Shown in pieces: positions 8,369 to 18,298 of a DNA stretch of 64,000 nucleotides (positions are counted from its first letter, which is position 1; every line of letters begins with the position of its first letter). Source of the stretch: Prevotella heparinolytica (lineage in GTDB: Bacteria; Bacteroidota; Bacteroidia; Bacteroidales; Bacteroidaceae); assembly GCF_004342845.1 (NCBI RefSeq), contig NZ_SLXB01000003.1:155848-219847 (forward strand). The letters run 5' to 3'. A program made the translations under genes and the position numbers. Below the pieces are notes generated by a model. The model did not search any database. It was not told the origin of the DNA and saw only the letters and a program-made list of their open reading frames with translations.

Positions 8369-9085
8369 GTGATACAGCTAAAAGAAATCAACAAGACCTA
8401 CAACAACGGAGCACCTCTGCATGTGCTCAAAGGCATCGACCTCCACATCGGAAAGGGAGAATTCGTTTCCATCATGGGAGCATCCGGTTCGGGAAAATCC
8501 ACATTACTGAACATTCTGGGCATTCTGGATAACTACGACACCGGAGAATATTATTTAAATGGTACACTCATCAAAAACCTCGGCGAGACGAAAGCCGCCG
8601 AATACAGGAACCGAATGATCGGTTTCATTTTCCAGTCGTTCAACCTGATTTCTTTTAAGAATGCCATGGAAAACGTAGCCCTCCCTCTCTTCTACCAAGG
8701 GGTGAGCCGCCGCAAACGCAACGCGTTGGCAATGGAATATCTGGACCGTTTGGGACTGAAAGAGTGGGCGCACCACATGCCGAACGAAATGTCCGGCGGA
8801 CAGAAGCAACGTGTGGCCATTGCCCGTGCCCTCATCACCCAACCGCAGATAATCTTGGCCGATGAACCTACCGGCGCGCTGGACAGCAAGACATCCGTGG
8901 AAGTGATGCAGATTCTGAAAGACCTGCATAAAGCCGGCATGACCATCGTAGTGGTGACCCACGAAAGCGGCGTATCCAATCAGACAGACAAAATCATCCA
9001 CATCAAGGATGGTATCATAGGCAATATCGAAGAGAATCTGAATCACGACGCTTCGCCTTTCGGAAAAGACGGACTCATGAAGTAA
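8369..9085 (+). CDS. ABC transporter ATP-binding protein (MacB/LolD type)
   Basis: The 238-residue nucleotide-binding subunit has Walker A GASGSGKST (about 35-43), Q-loop FIFQSFNL, signature MSGGQKQRVAIARAL, Walker B IILADEPTGALD and a switch His in VVVTHES. The start is GTG at 8369, giving the family N-terminus MIQLKEINKTYNNG; no ATG serves this frame upstream. It heads a five-gene plus-strand cluster with two MacB-like permeases, a membrane fusion protein and an outer-membrane channel. ATP hydrolysis here would drive export of a peptide, drug or lipid-like substrate across the envelope; the substrate is unknown. Confidence 0.93.
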   Translation: MIQLKEINKTYNNGAPLHVLKGIDLHIGKGEFVSIMGASGSGKSTLLNILGILDNYDTGEYYLNGTLIKNLGETKAAEYRNRMIGFIFQSFNLISFKNAMENVALPLFYQGVSRRKRNALAMEYLDRLGLKEWAHHMPNEMSGGQKQRVAIARALITQPQIILADEPTGALDSKTSVEVMQILKDLHKAGMTIVVVTHESGVSNQTDKIIHIKDGIIGNIEENLNHDASPFGKDGLMK

Positions 9086-9182
9086 CCGGGAGACAGGACG
9101 GCAGAAAACGTAACCGCAATCCGGTTCGCCGCATTGCCTGGTAAATTGAAAATTGTAAATAAGGAAATAATAAATTGAACAG

Positions 9183-10436
9183 ATGATAGACCTTTGGCAG
9201 GAAATATACGGAACCATCAAACGCAACAAACTGCGTACCGCCCTCACAGGTTTTGCTGTGGCATGGGGCATCTTCATCCTTATTCTGCTGTTGGGAGCAG
9301 GCAACGGGGTGATGAATGCACAAAACGAACAAATGGCTTCGTTGGCCATGAATTCGATAAAAGTGGGCGCCGGATGGACCAGCAAACCTTATGACGGACT
9401 GAGTCAGGGAAGGAGAATCCAACTGAACAACGGCGACCTCACCATCACCCGAAACATGCGGAAGCATGTGGAAAATGCGGGGGCTGTGATATACCAAAGC
9501 GGCATGAACATCAGCTATGGCAACGAGTACATCAACGAGCGACTGATGGGCGTACATCCCAACTATCTGGAGATAGAACGCCCCACCGTGGTCGAAGGAC
9601 GGTTTATCAATCAATTGGATATCCGTGAGAAAAGGAAAGTGACTATCCTCAACGAACGCTCGGTGAAAACACTTTTCAAACATGGAGCGAAGCCGCTTGG
9701 AAAAATGCTGAATATGGGAGGTGTGATGTTTCAAGTGGTAGGTGTCTATAAGGATAAGGGAAACAGTGGCGGACAAGACGTATTCGTTCCTTTCAGCACC
9801 TTACAGACGGTATATAACAAAGGAGACAAGTTGAACAACATCCTGATGAGTATTAAAGACCTGAATACGGAAGAAGAAAACAAGGTTTTCGAAGCGGACT
9901 ACCGGGCTGCCATCGGCGCTCACCAACGTTTCGACAAGACCGATGACGGCGCCATCTGGATATGGAATCGCTTCACCCAAATGACGCAGATGAACAAGGG
10001 GGCCGACTACATGCGGACAGCCATCTGGATTATCGGGCTCTTCACTTTGTTGAGCGGCATTGTCGGCGTATCGAACATCATGCTGATTACCGTAAAGGAA
10101 CGGACAAGAGAATTCGGCATACGCAAAGCCTTGGGAGCACGTCCTTGGTCTATCCTGAAGCTGGTCATCGTGGAGAGTGTGGTTATCACGGCTTTTTTCG
10201 GCTACATAGGAATGGTGGCGGGAGTAGGAGTGACGGAATACATGAACATGACGGCAGGAAAGGCCGTAATGGATATAGGAGTACAACAGCAAACCATGTT
10301 TCTGAATCCTACCGTGGACTTAGGAATTGCCATCCGCGCTACAATGACCCTGATTATGGCAGGCACTCTGGCAGGCCTGTTTCCTGCGCTAAAGGCCGTA
10401 AAGACCCGTCCGATAGAGGCATTGAGAGCCGATTAA
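9183..10436 (+). CDS. MacB-like ABC permease (first of two)
   Basis: The 417-residue inner-membrane protein has FtsX/MacB topology: an N-terminal membrane segment (about residues 17-40), a large periplasmic domain (about 45-280) and three C-terminal segments holding the FtsX domain, with VSNIMLITVKERTREFGIRKALGA as the conserved loop after the second segment. It pairs with the ATPase 97 bases upstream. The next gene encodes a paralogous permease, so the transporter may be a heterodimer. Family role (mechanotransmission export with a membrane fusion protein and TolC channel) is established; the cargo is not known. Confidence 0.9.
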   Translation: MIDLWQEIYGTIKRNKLRTALTGFAVAWGIFILILLLGAGNGVMNAQNEQMASLAMNSIKVGAGWTSKPYDGLSQGRRIQLNNGDLTITRNMRKHVENAGAVIYQSGMNISYGNEYINERLMGVHPNYLEIERPTVVEGRFINQLDIREKRKVTILNERSVKTLFKHGAKPLGKMLNMGGVMFQVVGVYKDKGNSGGQDVFVPFSTLQTVYNKGDKLNNILMSIKDLNTEEENKVFEADYRAAIGAHQRFDKTDDGAIWIWNRFTQMTQMNKGADYMRTAIWIIGLFTLLSGIVGVSNIMLITVKERTREFGIRKALGARPWSILKLVIVESVVITAFFGYIGMVAGVGVTEYMNMTAGKAVMDIGVQQQTMFLNPTVDLGIAIRATMTLIMAGTLAGLFPALKAVKTRPIEALRAD

Positions 10437-10477
10437 AAAGCCGCATCCTAAAAAATTATCAGACTATACGGAAAATT

Positions 10478-11722
10478 ATGAAATTCGACTTAGATACATT
10501 TAACGAAATCCTACTTACCATCACGCGTAATAAAACGCGCAGCTTACTGACTGCTTTCGGCGTATTCTGGGGCATTTTCATGCTGGTGACCCTGATGGGT
10601 GGAGGAAACGGATTCAAAGCATTGATGAGCAGCAACTTCGAGGGATTCGCACAAAACTCGGCTTTCGTCTGGCCGCAACGCACCGGAGAAGCCTACAAAG
10701 GATTCCGCAAAGGTCGCTGGTGGAATCTGGAACAGACAGACATACAGCGAGTGCGTCAGATAGAAGGTGTCGACATCGTGACCTGCTTACAGAACCGATG
10801 GGGTGCGACTGCCGTCTATCAAGACAAGAAGAGTGAAAGCGTGGTTATCAAAGGGCTTTATCCCGAATACGACTTTATAGAAAAGCAGAAGGTAAAATAC
10901 GGCCGCTTCATTAACGATATTGACATTCTGGAGAAACGCAAAGTATGCTTCATCGGGAAAAAGGTCAGCGAAGAATTATTCGGAAAGGATGTCGACCCTT
11001 GCGGAAAACTGATAAAAGCAGACGGCATTTACTATCAGGTGATTGGCATGGCAGGCGATACAAGCGGCAACATACAGATAAGTGGCAGCGCGGACGAAAG
11101 CATCGCCATTCCCTTCAGCACCTATGCCGCAACCTACAACATCGGAGGTGATATCGGGCTGATGTGCCTCACCATGAAACCGGGATATAAAGTGACGGAA
11201 GTGCAACCGCACATAGAAAGTGTCGTCAAGCAATACCATCTGCTGCATCCGGACGACACGCAGTGCATGCAGTTTCTAAATGCCGAAGCTTTGTTCTCAA
11301 TGGTCGATTCACTATTCAAGAGCATCAACCTGCTGATATGGATGATTGGTTTGGGCACACTGATAAGCGGAGTCATCGGCGTGTCGAACATCATGATGGT
11401 GACCGTAAAGGAACGCACCACGGAGATAGGTATCCGCCGTGCCATTGGAGCCACACCGCGTACCATCATGGAGCAGATTCTGACCGAAAGCATGGTGCTG
11501 ACGCTGATTGCCGGCATGGCAGGCATCTCGTTTTCCGTATTTATATTGCAAATGATGAATATGGGCATGGAATCCTCTAATCTGCCGGCCGATTTCCAAG
11601 TAAGTTTCGGAATGGCGATAGGCGCTGCCATCATGGTAATGGCGCTGGGAATCACCGCCGGCATTGCACCGGCCTATCGGGCCATGAACATCAAGCCCAT
11701 CGAAGCCATAAGGGACGAGTAA
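10478..11722 (+). CDS. MacB-like ABC permease (second of two)
   Basis: A 414-residue paralogue of the preceding gene, with the same layout: N-terminal segment (LLTAFGVFWGIFMLVTLMGG), large periplasmic domain, and C-terminal FtsX domain with VSNIMMVTVKERTTEIGIRRAIGA. The open frame runs upstream to 9962, but that part overlaps the first permease in another frame, so ATG at 10478 was chosen; it gives the paralogous start MKFDLDTFNEILLTI. It starts 41 bases after the first permease. The tandem pair suggests a heterodimeric permease sharing one ATPase. Confidence 0.9.
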   Translation: MKFDLDTFNEILLTITRNKTRSLLTAFGVFWGIFMLVTLMGGGNGFKALMSSNFEGFAQNSAFVWPQRTGEAYKGFRKGRWWNLEQTDIQRVRQIEGVDIVTCLQNRWGATAVYQDKKSESVVIKGLYPEYDFIEKQKVKYGRFINDIDILEKRKVCFIGKKVSEELFGKDVDPCGKLIKADGIYYQVIGMAGDTSGNIQISGSADESIAIPFSTYAATYNIGGDIGLMCLTMKPGYKVTEVQPHIESVVKQYHLLHPDDTQCMQFLNAEALFSMVDSLFKSINLLIWMIGLGTLISGVIGVSNIMMVTVKERTTEIGIRRAIGATPRTIMEQILTESMVLTLIAGMAGISFSVFILQMMNMGMESSNLPADFQVSFGMAIGAAIMVMALGITAGIAPAYRAMNIKPIEAIRDE

Positions 11723-11821
11723 ATATCTTACACGTACAGGTTTATTCCCATTAATAAAAACAAGATTCCCAATACAGCAAAATCTCAATATTGTAAAATA
11801 AAACAATAATATAAGAATAAG

Positions 11822-12928
11822 ATGAAAACTAAAAAGTATCTGAAAATCGCATTGTTGGTAGTAGTAGCTGCCTTGTTTATTTGGACGTTTGTATTCCTGT
11901 ACCAAAAGTCCCGGCCTAAGGTAGTGGTGTACGAAACCGTAATTCCGGAAGTGACAGACCTTGAAAAAACCACCGTGGCTACCGGCAAGGTAGAGCCGAG
12001 AGATGAAGTTCTAATCAAGCCGCAGATTTCGGGCATCGTTTCAGAGGTGTACAAGGAAGCGGGGCAAACCATCAAGAAGAACGAGGTCATAGCCAAAGTG
12101 AAAGTGATTCCGGAGTTAGGAACATTGAACTCTGCCGAAAGCCGCGTACGACTGGCCGGAATCAATGCGACACAGGCCGAAACAGACTTTGCACGTACAC
12201 AGAAATTATATAAAGACAAACTTATCAGTGCCGAAGAATATGAAAAAGGAGAAGTGGCCGTAAAGCAGGCACGCGAAGAGTTGCAGACAGCCAAAGACAA
12301 TCTGGAAATCGTGAAGGAAGGTATCACCAAGAACAGCGCCTCTTTCAGCAGCACGCTCATCCGCTCTACGATTGACGGACTGATTTTGGATGTACCCATC
12401 AAAGTGGGAAACTCGGTTATTATGAGTAATACTTTCAACGACGGAACCACGATAGCTACCGTAGCCAATATGAACGACCTGATTTTCCGTGGCAACATTG
12501 ACGAGACGGAAGTGGGACGCGTACACGAAGGCATGTCGGTGAAACTTACCATCGGTGCCTTGCAGAATTTATCGTTCAACGCCATATTGGAATATATATC
12601 TCCGAAAGGCGTGGAACAGAACGGTGCCAACCAGTTTGAAATCAAAGCAGCCATATCGGCTCCTGACAGCGTACAGATTCGTTCGGGCTATTCCGCAAAC
12701 GCAGAAATCGTACTGGAACGTGCGCAGAAGGTACTGGCTCTGCCGGAAAGCACTGTGGAATTCAGCGGAGACAGCACGTTTGTATATGTGATGACGGATA
12801 GCATACCGGCGCAAAAATTTGAACGCCGCCCCATTAAAGTGGGTATGAGCGACGGCATCAAAATTGCCATCAAGAGTGGGATTACCGCCAAAGACAAAAT
12901 TCGCGGAGCAGAGAAAAAGGATAAATAA
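11822..12928 (+). CDS. Efflux membrane fusion protein (HlyD/MacA family)
   Basis: The periplasmic adaptor connects the inner-membrane ABC permeases to the outer-membrane channel. The 368-residue protein begins with a signal anchor (LLVVVAALFIWTFVFLYQ, about residues 11-28). A barrel-sandwich/lipoyl half-motif (VEPRDEVLIKPQISGIVSEVY) follows, then an alpha-hairpin (about 105-160), the second lipoyl half and a beta-barrel domain. It lies between the permeases and the TolC-like gene, as expected for a MacA-type protein. Confidence 0.92.
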   Translation: MKTKKYLKIALLVVVAALFIWTFVFLYQKSRPKVVVYETVIPEVTDLEKTTVATGKVEPRDEVLIKPQISGIVSEVYKEAGQTIKKNEVIAKVKVIPELGTLNSAESRVRLAGINATQAETDFARTQKLYKDKLISAEEYEKGEVAVKQAREELQTAKDNLEIVKEGITKNSASFSSTLIRSTIDGLILDVPIKVGNSVIMSNTFNDGTTIATVANMNDLIFRGNIDETEVGRVHEGMSVKLTIGALQNLSFNAILEYISPKGVEQNGANQFEIKAAISAPDSVQIRSGYSANAEIVLERAQKVLALPESTVEFSGDSTFVYVMTDSIPAQKFERRPIKVGMSDGIKIAIKSGITAKDKIRGAEKKDK

Positions 12929-12956
12929 ACTGTAATAGCCTAACAACAGATATAAT

Positions 12957-14288
12957 ATGAAACATAAAAAGATATTCCTATCCCTCGTGATATTGGGCTG
13001 CATCTCGGTGCAAGCGCAGGAGCGGTGGACTTTGCGCCAATGCATAGACTATGCCATCGAACATAACATCGGCATCCGCCAAACGGCCAATGCCGCTAAA
13101 CAAAGTGCCGTAGAAGTAAATACGGCCAAATGGGCACGACTGCCGAATCTGAATGCCAATGCCGGTCAAAGCTGGAACTGGGGACGCACACAAACGGCCA
13201 TCAAGAACGAAGACACCGGAAATTATTCCACCGTGTACGTAAATACCAGCAGCCACGGCACCAACTTCTCCGTCAATACCAATATTCCCATCTTTACCGG
13301 TCTGGAAATTCCCAACAGGTATGCACTGGCAAAACTGAACCTCAAAGCCGCCATGGCCGACTTGGACAAGGCCAAAGAAGATATCGCAATCAACATAGCT
13401 TCGGCCTATCTGCAAGTGTTGTTCAACGAAGAGTTGCATCAGGTAGCTTTGGGGCAGGCTCAATTAAGCAAAGAGCAATATGCCCGCATCGGTCGGCTGG
13501 CAGAACTGGGCAAAGCCTCTCCCGCCGAACTGGCCGAAGCCAAAGCACGTGTGGCGCAGGATGAAATGAATGTGGTGCAGACCGACAATAGCTACAAACT
13601 GGCACTGCTCGACCTCAGCCAGCTTATCGAGCTGGAGACTCCGGAAGGCTTCAGGTTGGAATCTCCAACCGTGAATCCGGACTTGATACCGCTCACTCCT
13701 CCGGACGAAATCTTTCAGACAGCGATGGCGAGCAAAGCTTCCATCCAAGCCGCACAGTTCCGTCTGGAAGGCAGCAAGCACAATATCCGCATTGCCCAAA
13801 GCAACTATTACCCGCAATTGAGTCTGAACGGCAGCCTTGGCACGAACTATTACTCCACCATCGACCGTACATTCAGCCAGCAGATGAACGACAACTTCAA
13901 CAAATATGTAGGGTTCAGCCTCAACATACCTATTTTCAATCGTCTGGCTACCCGTAACCGTGTACGCACAGCACGTTTGGAACACGAAAACCATGCCTTG
14001 CAACTGGACAATGCCAAAAAGGTGCTTTACAAAGAAATTCAGCAGGCGTGGTATAATGCCGCAGCAGCTGAGAGCAAGTACACCAGCAGCCACGCCGCCA
14101 CCATTGCCGGCGAGGAATCGTTCAAGCTGATGAGCGAGAAGTATGAAAACGGAAAAGCCAATGCCGTGGAATACAATGAAGCCAAACAGAATCTTATGAA
14201 GGCGCAATCGGACGAACTACAAGCCAAATATGACTATCTGTTCCGTACCAAGATATTGGATTTCTACAAAGGGAAAGCCATCGAATGA
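12957..14288 (+). CDS. TolC-family outer-membrane efflux channel
   Basis: The 443-residue protein begins with a signal peptide (IFLSLVILGCISVQAQ) and then the typical WTLRQCIDYAIEHNIGIRQ. Two repeats of the outer-membrane efflux protein domain follow, with long helical stretches (about 160-230 and 360-430) and beta segments such as YYPQLSLNGSLG. It would form the trimeric exit duct of the tripartite pump. It is the last gene of the cluster, 28 bases after the fusion protein, and a terminator follows at 14370. Confidence 0.93.
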   Translation: MKHKKIFLSLVILGCISVQAQERWTLRQCIDYAIEHNIGIRQTANAAKQSAVEVNTAKWARLPNLNANAGQSWNWGRTQTAIKNEDTGNYSTVYVNTSSHGTNFSVNTNIPIFTGLEIPNRYALAKLNLKAAMADLDKAKEDIAINIASAYLQVLFNEELHQVALGQAQLSKEQYARIGRLAELGKASPAELAEAKARVAQDEMNVVQTDNSYKLALLDLSQLIELETPEGFRLESPTVNPDLIPLTPPDEIFQTAMASKASIQAAQFRLEGSKHNIRIAQSNYYPQLSLNGSLGTNYYSTIDRTFSQQMNDNFNKYVGFSLNIPIFNRLATRNRVRTARLEHENHALQLDNAKKVLYKEIQQAWYNAAAAESKYTSSHAATIAGEESFKLMSEKYENGKANAVEYNEAKQNLMKAQSDELQAKYDYLFRTKILDFYKGKAIE

Positions 14289-14369
14289 GAAGATATACGG
14301 ATGAAGCCCATTAAAACCATCACTGAAAAGTGAAGCGAATAATATAATTTTAGTTGTTGTGTTTAATTT

Positions 14370-14414
14370 ATCCCCTCTTTCCATTTCATACACCGGAAAA
14401 GAGGGGATTTTCTT
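14370..14414 (+). terminator. Terminator after the efflux operon
   Basis: ATCCCCTCTTTCC (14370-14382) pairs with GGAAAAGAGGGGAT (14395-14408) and a T-rich run follows. It sits between convergent genes, so it may also stop minus-strand transcription, though the T run is poorer there. Confidence 0.8.
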
Positions 14415-14441
14415 TGTAACAAGTGACAACAATTAGTGATT

Positions 14442-15623
14442 CTACAACTCTACCACAGCTTGGCGGAGTTGCTCCAATGCCTTTCGTATCACAGAACGCG
14501 GAGAAGCTACATTCAGCCGCATAAAACCTTCGCCACCCTGCCCGAATATCTCGCCGTCGTTCAATGCCAATCGAGCTTTCTTCACAAAAAAATCCACCAG
14601 TTCATCGTGACCCAATCCCAGCCCACGGCAGTTTAGCCATACCAAGAATGATGCCTGAGGACGCAAGGGCCTGATTTGAGGCAGACAGGCAGAGCAATAG
14701 TCAATTACCAAATCGATGTTCCCTTCCACATATTTCAACATCTCTCTGCGCCAAGGTTCCCCATCCCGGAAAGCAGCAATCGTGGCTATGGGTGCAAAAA
14801 CCGCGGGTACGCCCAGTTCATTTGCCTTCAGCCAATTGAAGAAACGCTGCCGGATAATGGAGTTCGGCACAATGGCATAGGAACTGACAATACCTGCGAT
14901 ATTGAACGTTTTGGAAGGTGCGCCGAACGTGATGCTGCAAGCGGCAGCGGCTTCCGAAACAGAGGCAAAGGGAATGTGTTTATTATTCCAAAGTGCCATA
15001 TCACAATGTATCTCATCGGAAATAACAAGGATATTGCGCTGATGGCAGAAATCGGCCAGACGTACCAACGTTTCCCTATCCCATACAATGCCTGCCGGAT
15101 TGTGCGGATTGGAAAGAATCAACATCCGGCATTTCTCTCCGGTCACAGCCTCAAGATTCTCGAAGTCCATGCTGTAAGAGCCATCCTCGTTCATACGAAG
15201 CGGATTATATACCACTCTGCGCCCGTTGGCCAAAGGTGTAAGGCGGAAAGGATGATAGACGGGAGGTTGTATGATCACCTCCTCGTCTTCTTTTACAAAC
15301 ACGTTGACAGCCATACCGATGCCCTTCACAATCCCCGGAATATAGGTCAGCCATTCGCGCCGCACCTCCCAATCATGGTGTGTGGAAATCCAGCGAATAA
15401 CCGTGGGCCAATACTCCTCCGGTGGCACTGTATAGCCGAATAAGGAATGTTCCAGCCTTTTATGCAATGCTTCGGTGATGAAAGCGGGTGTCTCAAAGTC
15501 CATATCTGCCACCCACAAGGGTAGCAAGTCGGGGTCACCGTAATATTCCTGCAACATATCCAGCTTCAAGGCACCGGTGCCCCGACGATCTATCACTTTG
15601 TCAAAATCATATTTTCCCATCAC
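14442..15623 (-). CDS. PatB/MalY-type PLP aminotransferase, probable C-S lyase
   Basis: This 393-residue fold-type I PLP enzyme resembles MalY/PatB cystathionine beta-lyases. The N-terminus has DRRGTGALKLD and LPLWVADMDF. LSNPHNPAGIVW is the substrate and cofactor loop, ISDEIHCDM carries the PLP-pyridine Asp, and FGAPSKTFNIAG holds the PLP lysine. Expected activity is release of pyruvate, ammonia and a thiol from cystathionine or similar compounds; true transamination cannot be excluded. Transcribed alone, convergent with the efflux operon. Start at the first of two adjacent Met codons. Confidence 0.88.
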   Translation of the reverse strand: MMGKYDFDKVIDRRGTGALKLDMLQEYYGDPDLLPLWVADMDFETPAFITEALHKRLEHSLFGYTVPPEEYWPTVIRWISTHHDWEVRREWLTYIPGIVKGIGMAVNVFVKEDEEVIIQPPVYHPFRLTPLANGRRVVYNPLRMNEDGSYSMDFENLEAVTGEKCRMLILSNPHNPAGIVWDRETLVRLADFCHQRNILVISDEIHCDMALWNNKHIPFASVSEAAAACSITFGAPSKTFNIAGIVSSYAIVPNSIIRQRFFNWLKANELGVPAVFAPIATIAAFRDGEPWRREMLKYVEGNIDLVIDYCSACLPQIRPLRPQASFLVWLNCRGLGLGHDELVDFFVKKARLALNDGEIFGQGGEGFMRLNVASPRSVIRKALEQLRQAVVEL

Positions 15624-15708
15624 GTTTGTTCTTTTTTGCTATCGTTCTGTTCATTACTCACCCAAAGCTTACTGAATATCTTCAGAACAATCGCCGGCTG
15701 TCAGTCTA

Positions 15709-16638
15709 TCATCTGCTGCGACGAACATGCCCACTATTGTTCTCGTCCGTTGCGTTTTCCGCACTTCTTCTACGCGAGCGATTACTGTTATTGTCTATGC
15801 TTTCACGAGAATTATTGTTACTGCGGCGGACATCATTATTCCTTAGCTCGTCAGCACTACGACGCACTGTACTCCTCCTCTCATCTCTGTCGCTACGACG
15901 AACATTACTGTTCTTATCATTACCATTGTTGCGGCGCATATCCATATTCCTGCCATTAGCGCTATCGCGACGGGTATCGGTATTTATTTCCCGACTGCTG
16001 CGCCTTGTTGTATAAACATCGTCTCTATCGGCAGGACGTCTGCCAGAGTTGGACCGCACATTCACCGATTCAAAATCAGAGCGACGGTTGGCATGATAGG
16101 ATTTATCGTTTCTGATACTCCATGCCCCTGTATAATAGGGATACCGGTAACGTCCTCTATAATAACTATTGTCATAGTGTGCCCTACCGTGTCCACCCCG
16201 ATATGTACGATAGTGATACGGTTGCGGGAAATAGTAATGGTTGTGATTGGAATACGTAACGTAGACTCTGAAAGCCCAGCGCCCGTTATCGACATAAATC
16301 GGACGATAGAAATAAGACGTTTGCACAAAGCGGGCATATTGGCGATTGCTCAACACCCAACGCAGGTCGTCGTTACGCATATCCAGATAGTCATAGTAAC
16401 GATCCAATGCCCACTCTTCACCCCTGAGTACATCATTCATCAGATAGCGTACACCGTCTATGAAATCATAATTAATTTCATAGACGTCGTTATACTGTTC
16501 CGTGCTCAAATTCAGTTCATAAGCCATTTTATCTGTAAGGAAACGGGTTTCCTTACGCAGCCGGCTGTTGCTCATAGCGGCATTGCAAACTGTGAAACTC
16601 AACATCGTTGCAACAAAAACAAATATTATCCGTTTCAT
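15709..16638 (-). CDS. Secreted protein with long Arg/Asn-rich tail
   Basis: The function is not recognised. The start at 16638 follows a strong ribosome binding site (AGGAGGGG), so a Met seven codons upstream was rejected. A signal peptide (residues 1 to about 20) precedes a helical segment with LRKETRFLTDKMAYELNLS, seen in other Bacteroides secreted proteins. Then comes a Tyr/His/Arg-rich part (about 125-180), and from about residue 190 to the end a low-complexity tail dominated by Arg, Asn, Ser and Asp, with repeats of the type VRRS and RRN. The tail should be disordered and strongly basic, which is unusual for an exported protein. A TACTTTTG -7 element lies at 16731-16724 on the minus strand. 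Confidence 0.75.
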   Translation of the reverse strand: MKRIIFVFVATMLSFTVCNAAMSNSRLRKETRFLTDKMAYELNLSTEQYNDVYEINYDFIDGVRYLMNDVLRGEEWALDRYYDYLDMRNDDLRWVLSNRQYARFVQTSYFYRPIYVDNGRWAFRVYVTYSNHNHYYFPQPYHYRTYRGGHGRAHYDNSYYRGRYRYPYYTGAWSIRNDKSYHANRRSDFESVNVRSNSGRRPADRDDVYTTRRSSREINTDTRRDSANGRNMDMRRNNGNDKNSNVRRSDRDERRSTVRRSADELRNNDVRRSNNNSRESIDNNSNRSRRRSAENATDENNSGHVRRSR

Positions 16639-16800
16639 AACCCCTCCTTTTTTTAGCAATTTATCTCATGATGCGACTCCCTATGGATTGTCATATCACG
16701 ATTTACTCTTTTTGATTGTACGACAAAAGTAGGAAGAGAAAGTCCCTCTCCCTAATGATTGTCTCTATTTATAGATAGGGGAATTCCTAAAGATGAAAGA

Positions 16801-17637
16801 CTAATTCCTAATCCTTATTTTGTTATCTTCCAGTATCACCAACTGTTTCTTGTATAAATCCCCCACTGCCTTCTTGAATGTTTTCTTGCTAACACCGAAA
16901 ACGGCATAGATATCTTCTGCGGGACTTTTATCATTCAGTGAGGTAGTACCACCTTGTTCGCGGATGTACTCCAAAAGGGTAACCGCAAAATCTTCCACTT
17001 TCCCGGCTCCCGGCTTCTGCAACATCAAGTCTATCTTGCCATCTTCACGCACCTGCTTCACGTATGCTTTTAGCGTCATGCCCGCTTGCAACGGTCGGAA
17101 GATCTCGCTTTCGTAAAGCAGACCGCCGTATTGATGTTCAATAATAGCCTTGAAACCCAAATCCGTTTTCTGCCAAATCAAGATTTCGACTTCTTCTCCC
17201 GGTTGGTAAGCCGCTCGCTCCTTGGAAAGATAACGCTCCACTTTCGCCGAAGCTACAATGCGGTAACTCTCGTCATCCAGATGAGCATGAACCACGTATT
17301 TCCTTCCTACCTGCATTTTCAGCTTCTGCTCCCGAAAAGGGACAAAAAGGTCTTTCATCAGACCCCAGTCAAGGAAGGCACCGTATTGATTTACCCAGGC
17401 CACCTCCAGACAAGCGAACTGTCCCACCTGTACCAATGGCGTCAATGTAGTGGCCACCAAGCGCTCTTCATTATCCAGATATATAAAAACGTTCAACTTA
17501 TCCCCTACCTTACACTCTTCGGGAACATAGCGCAACGGGAGCAGGATTTCCCCCTCCTCTCCACCATCCAGATACATACCGAACTCAACCTCCTTCACCA
17601 CTTCCAGCCTATTGAATTTTCCTAACTCTATACTCAT
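16801..17637 (-). CDS. CvfB-like S1 RNA-binding protein
   Basis: This 278-residue protein is of the CvfB/YitL type: N-terminal S1-like domains (LGKFNRLEVVKEVEFGMYLDGGEEGEILLPLRY starts the first, cut here only by reading), a central S1 domain with GAFLDWGLMKDLFVPFREQ, and a C-terminal winged-helix segment (TSLNDKSPAEDIYAVFGVSKKTFKKAVG). The family binds RNA and affects gene expression in other bacteria. The open frame extends upstream to 17679, but a TATCTTTG -7 element at 17663-17656 (minus) places the transcript start near 17650, so ATG at 17637 is the start. Confidence 0.87.
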   Translation of the reverse strand: MSIELGKFNRLEVVKEVEFGMYLDGGEEGEILLPLRYVPEECKVGDKLNVFIYLDNEERLVATTLTPLVQVGQFACLEVAWVNQYGAFLDWGLMKDLFVPFREQKLKMQVGRKYVVHAHLDDESYRIVASAKVERYLSKERAAYQPGEEVEILIWQKTDLGFKAIIEHQYGGLLYESEIFRPLQAGMTLKAYVKQVREDGKIDLMLQKPGAGKVEDFAVTLLEYIREQGGTTSLNDKSPAEDIYAVFGVSKKTFKKAVGDLYKKQLVILEDNKIRIRN

Positions 17638-17828
17638 AGTTCTATGCTTTTCTTGCAAAGATAAACAAATTGTGAACATGCAGCCAATCCTCTACGAAAG
17701 AAAAAACTTTCACCCTAAAAGACTCATCATTATACCTAAGTTCGGGATAAGAAGCTGGTCGATAACCTCATCCGGCAGTTTGTATTTTAAAATCAAATCC
17801 CAGTGTTTATCAGACGTTTACCTCTGAC

Positions 17829-17937
17829 CTGTCAGATACTTCTATCTGACGGCTCAAACACTTGTGTCTGCCACGTCAAACACAAGTGTCTGTCGGCTTG
17901 AACACTTGCCTCTGTCACGACAAAGGCTTGCAGCTGT
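17829..17937. repeat. 22-bp-period tandem array B
   Basis: Five units start at 17829, 17851, 17872, 17894 and 17916; lengths are 22, 21, 22, 22 and 22 bp. They share a pattern of ACACTTGTGTCTG or AACACTTGCCTCTGT, ending in CTG(T/C/A)C. Neighbouring units are partly self-complementary, e.g. GTCAGAT with ATCTGAC at 17831-17850. Confidence 0.65.
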
Positions 17938-18298
17938 CAAACAAGGGGAAGGCGGTCGGCATAAAAGGCTCTCTTCTGCCTGACCGCTGTAAACCGGTGC
18001 ATTCAAGAAATATCCGGCCGATAGGATGCAGCCCCTCGTCTTTAGAAAAAGCAACCGCCTATTCCGAATTCAGATATCATTATTGCTTCCACGGAACACA
18101 CTTTGGGGCTGTGTGCTTTGTTACATCTTCATTTTGTTTGCTCATCGGCAATGGCAACTGTCCGATAAACCTCGGAAACGGAGAAAAAGTCGGTTTTTCC
18201 GTGTTCTGTTCAATCGGGAAGTCATACTGTCAAGAATTAACACTAATCGTTTGTCGAGAAGTATCCCTTGCGAGAGATATCTGCAGGCTGGCTTTGGT

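Noticed and set aside
9962..10477. 172-codon extension of the second permease
   Set aside because: It is an off-frame reading of the first permease; the paralogous start is at 10478.
16658..16716. 13-codon upstream ORF before the Arg/Asn-rich protein
   Set aside because: The ORF (MTIHRESHHEINC) has no codon bias or terminator structure that would support regulation.
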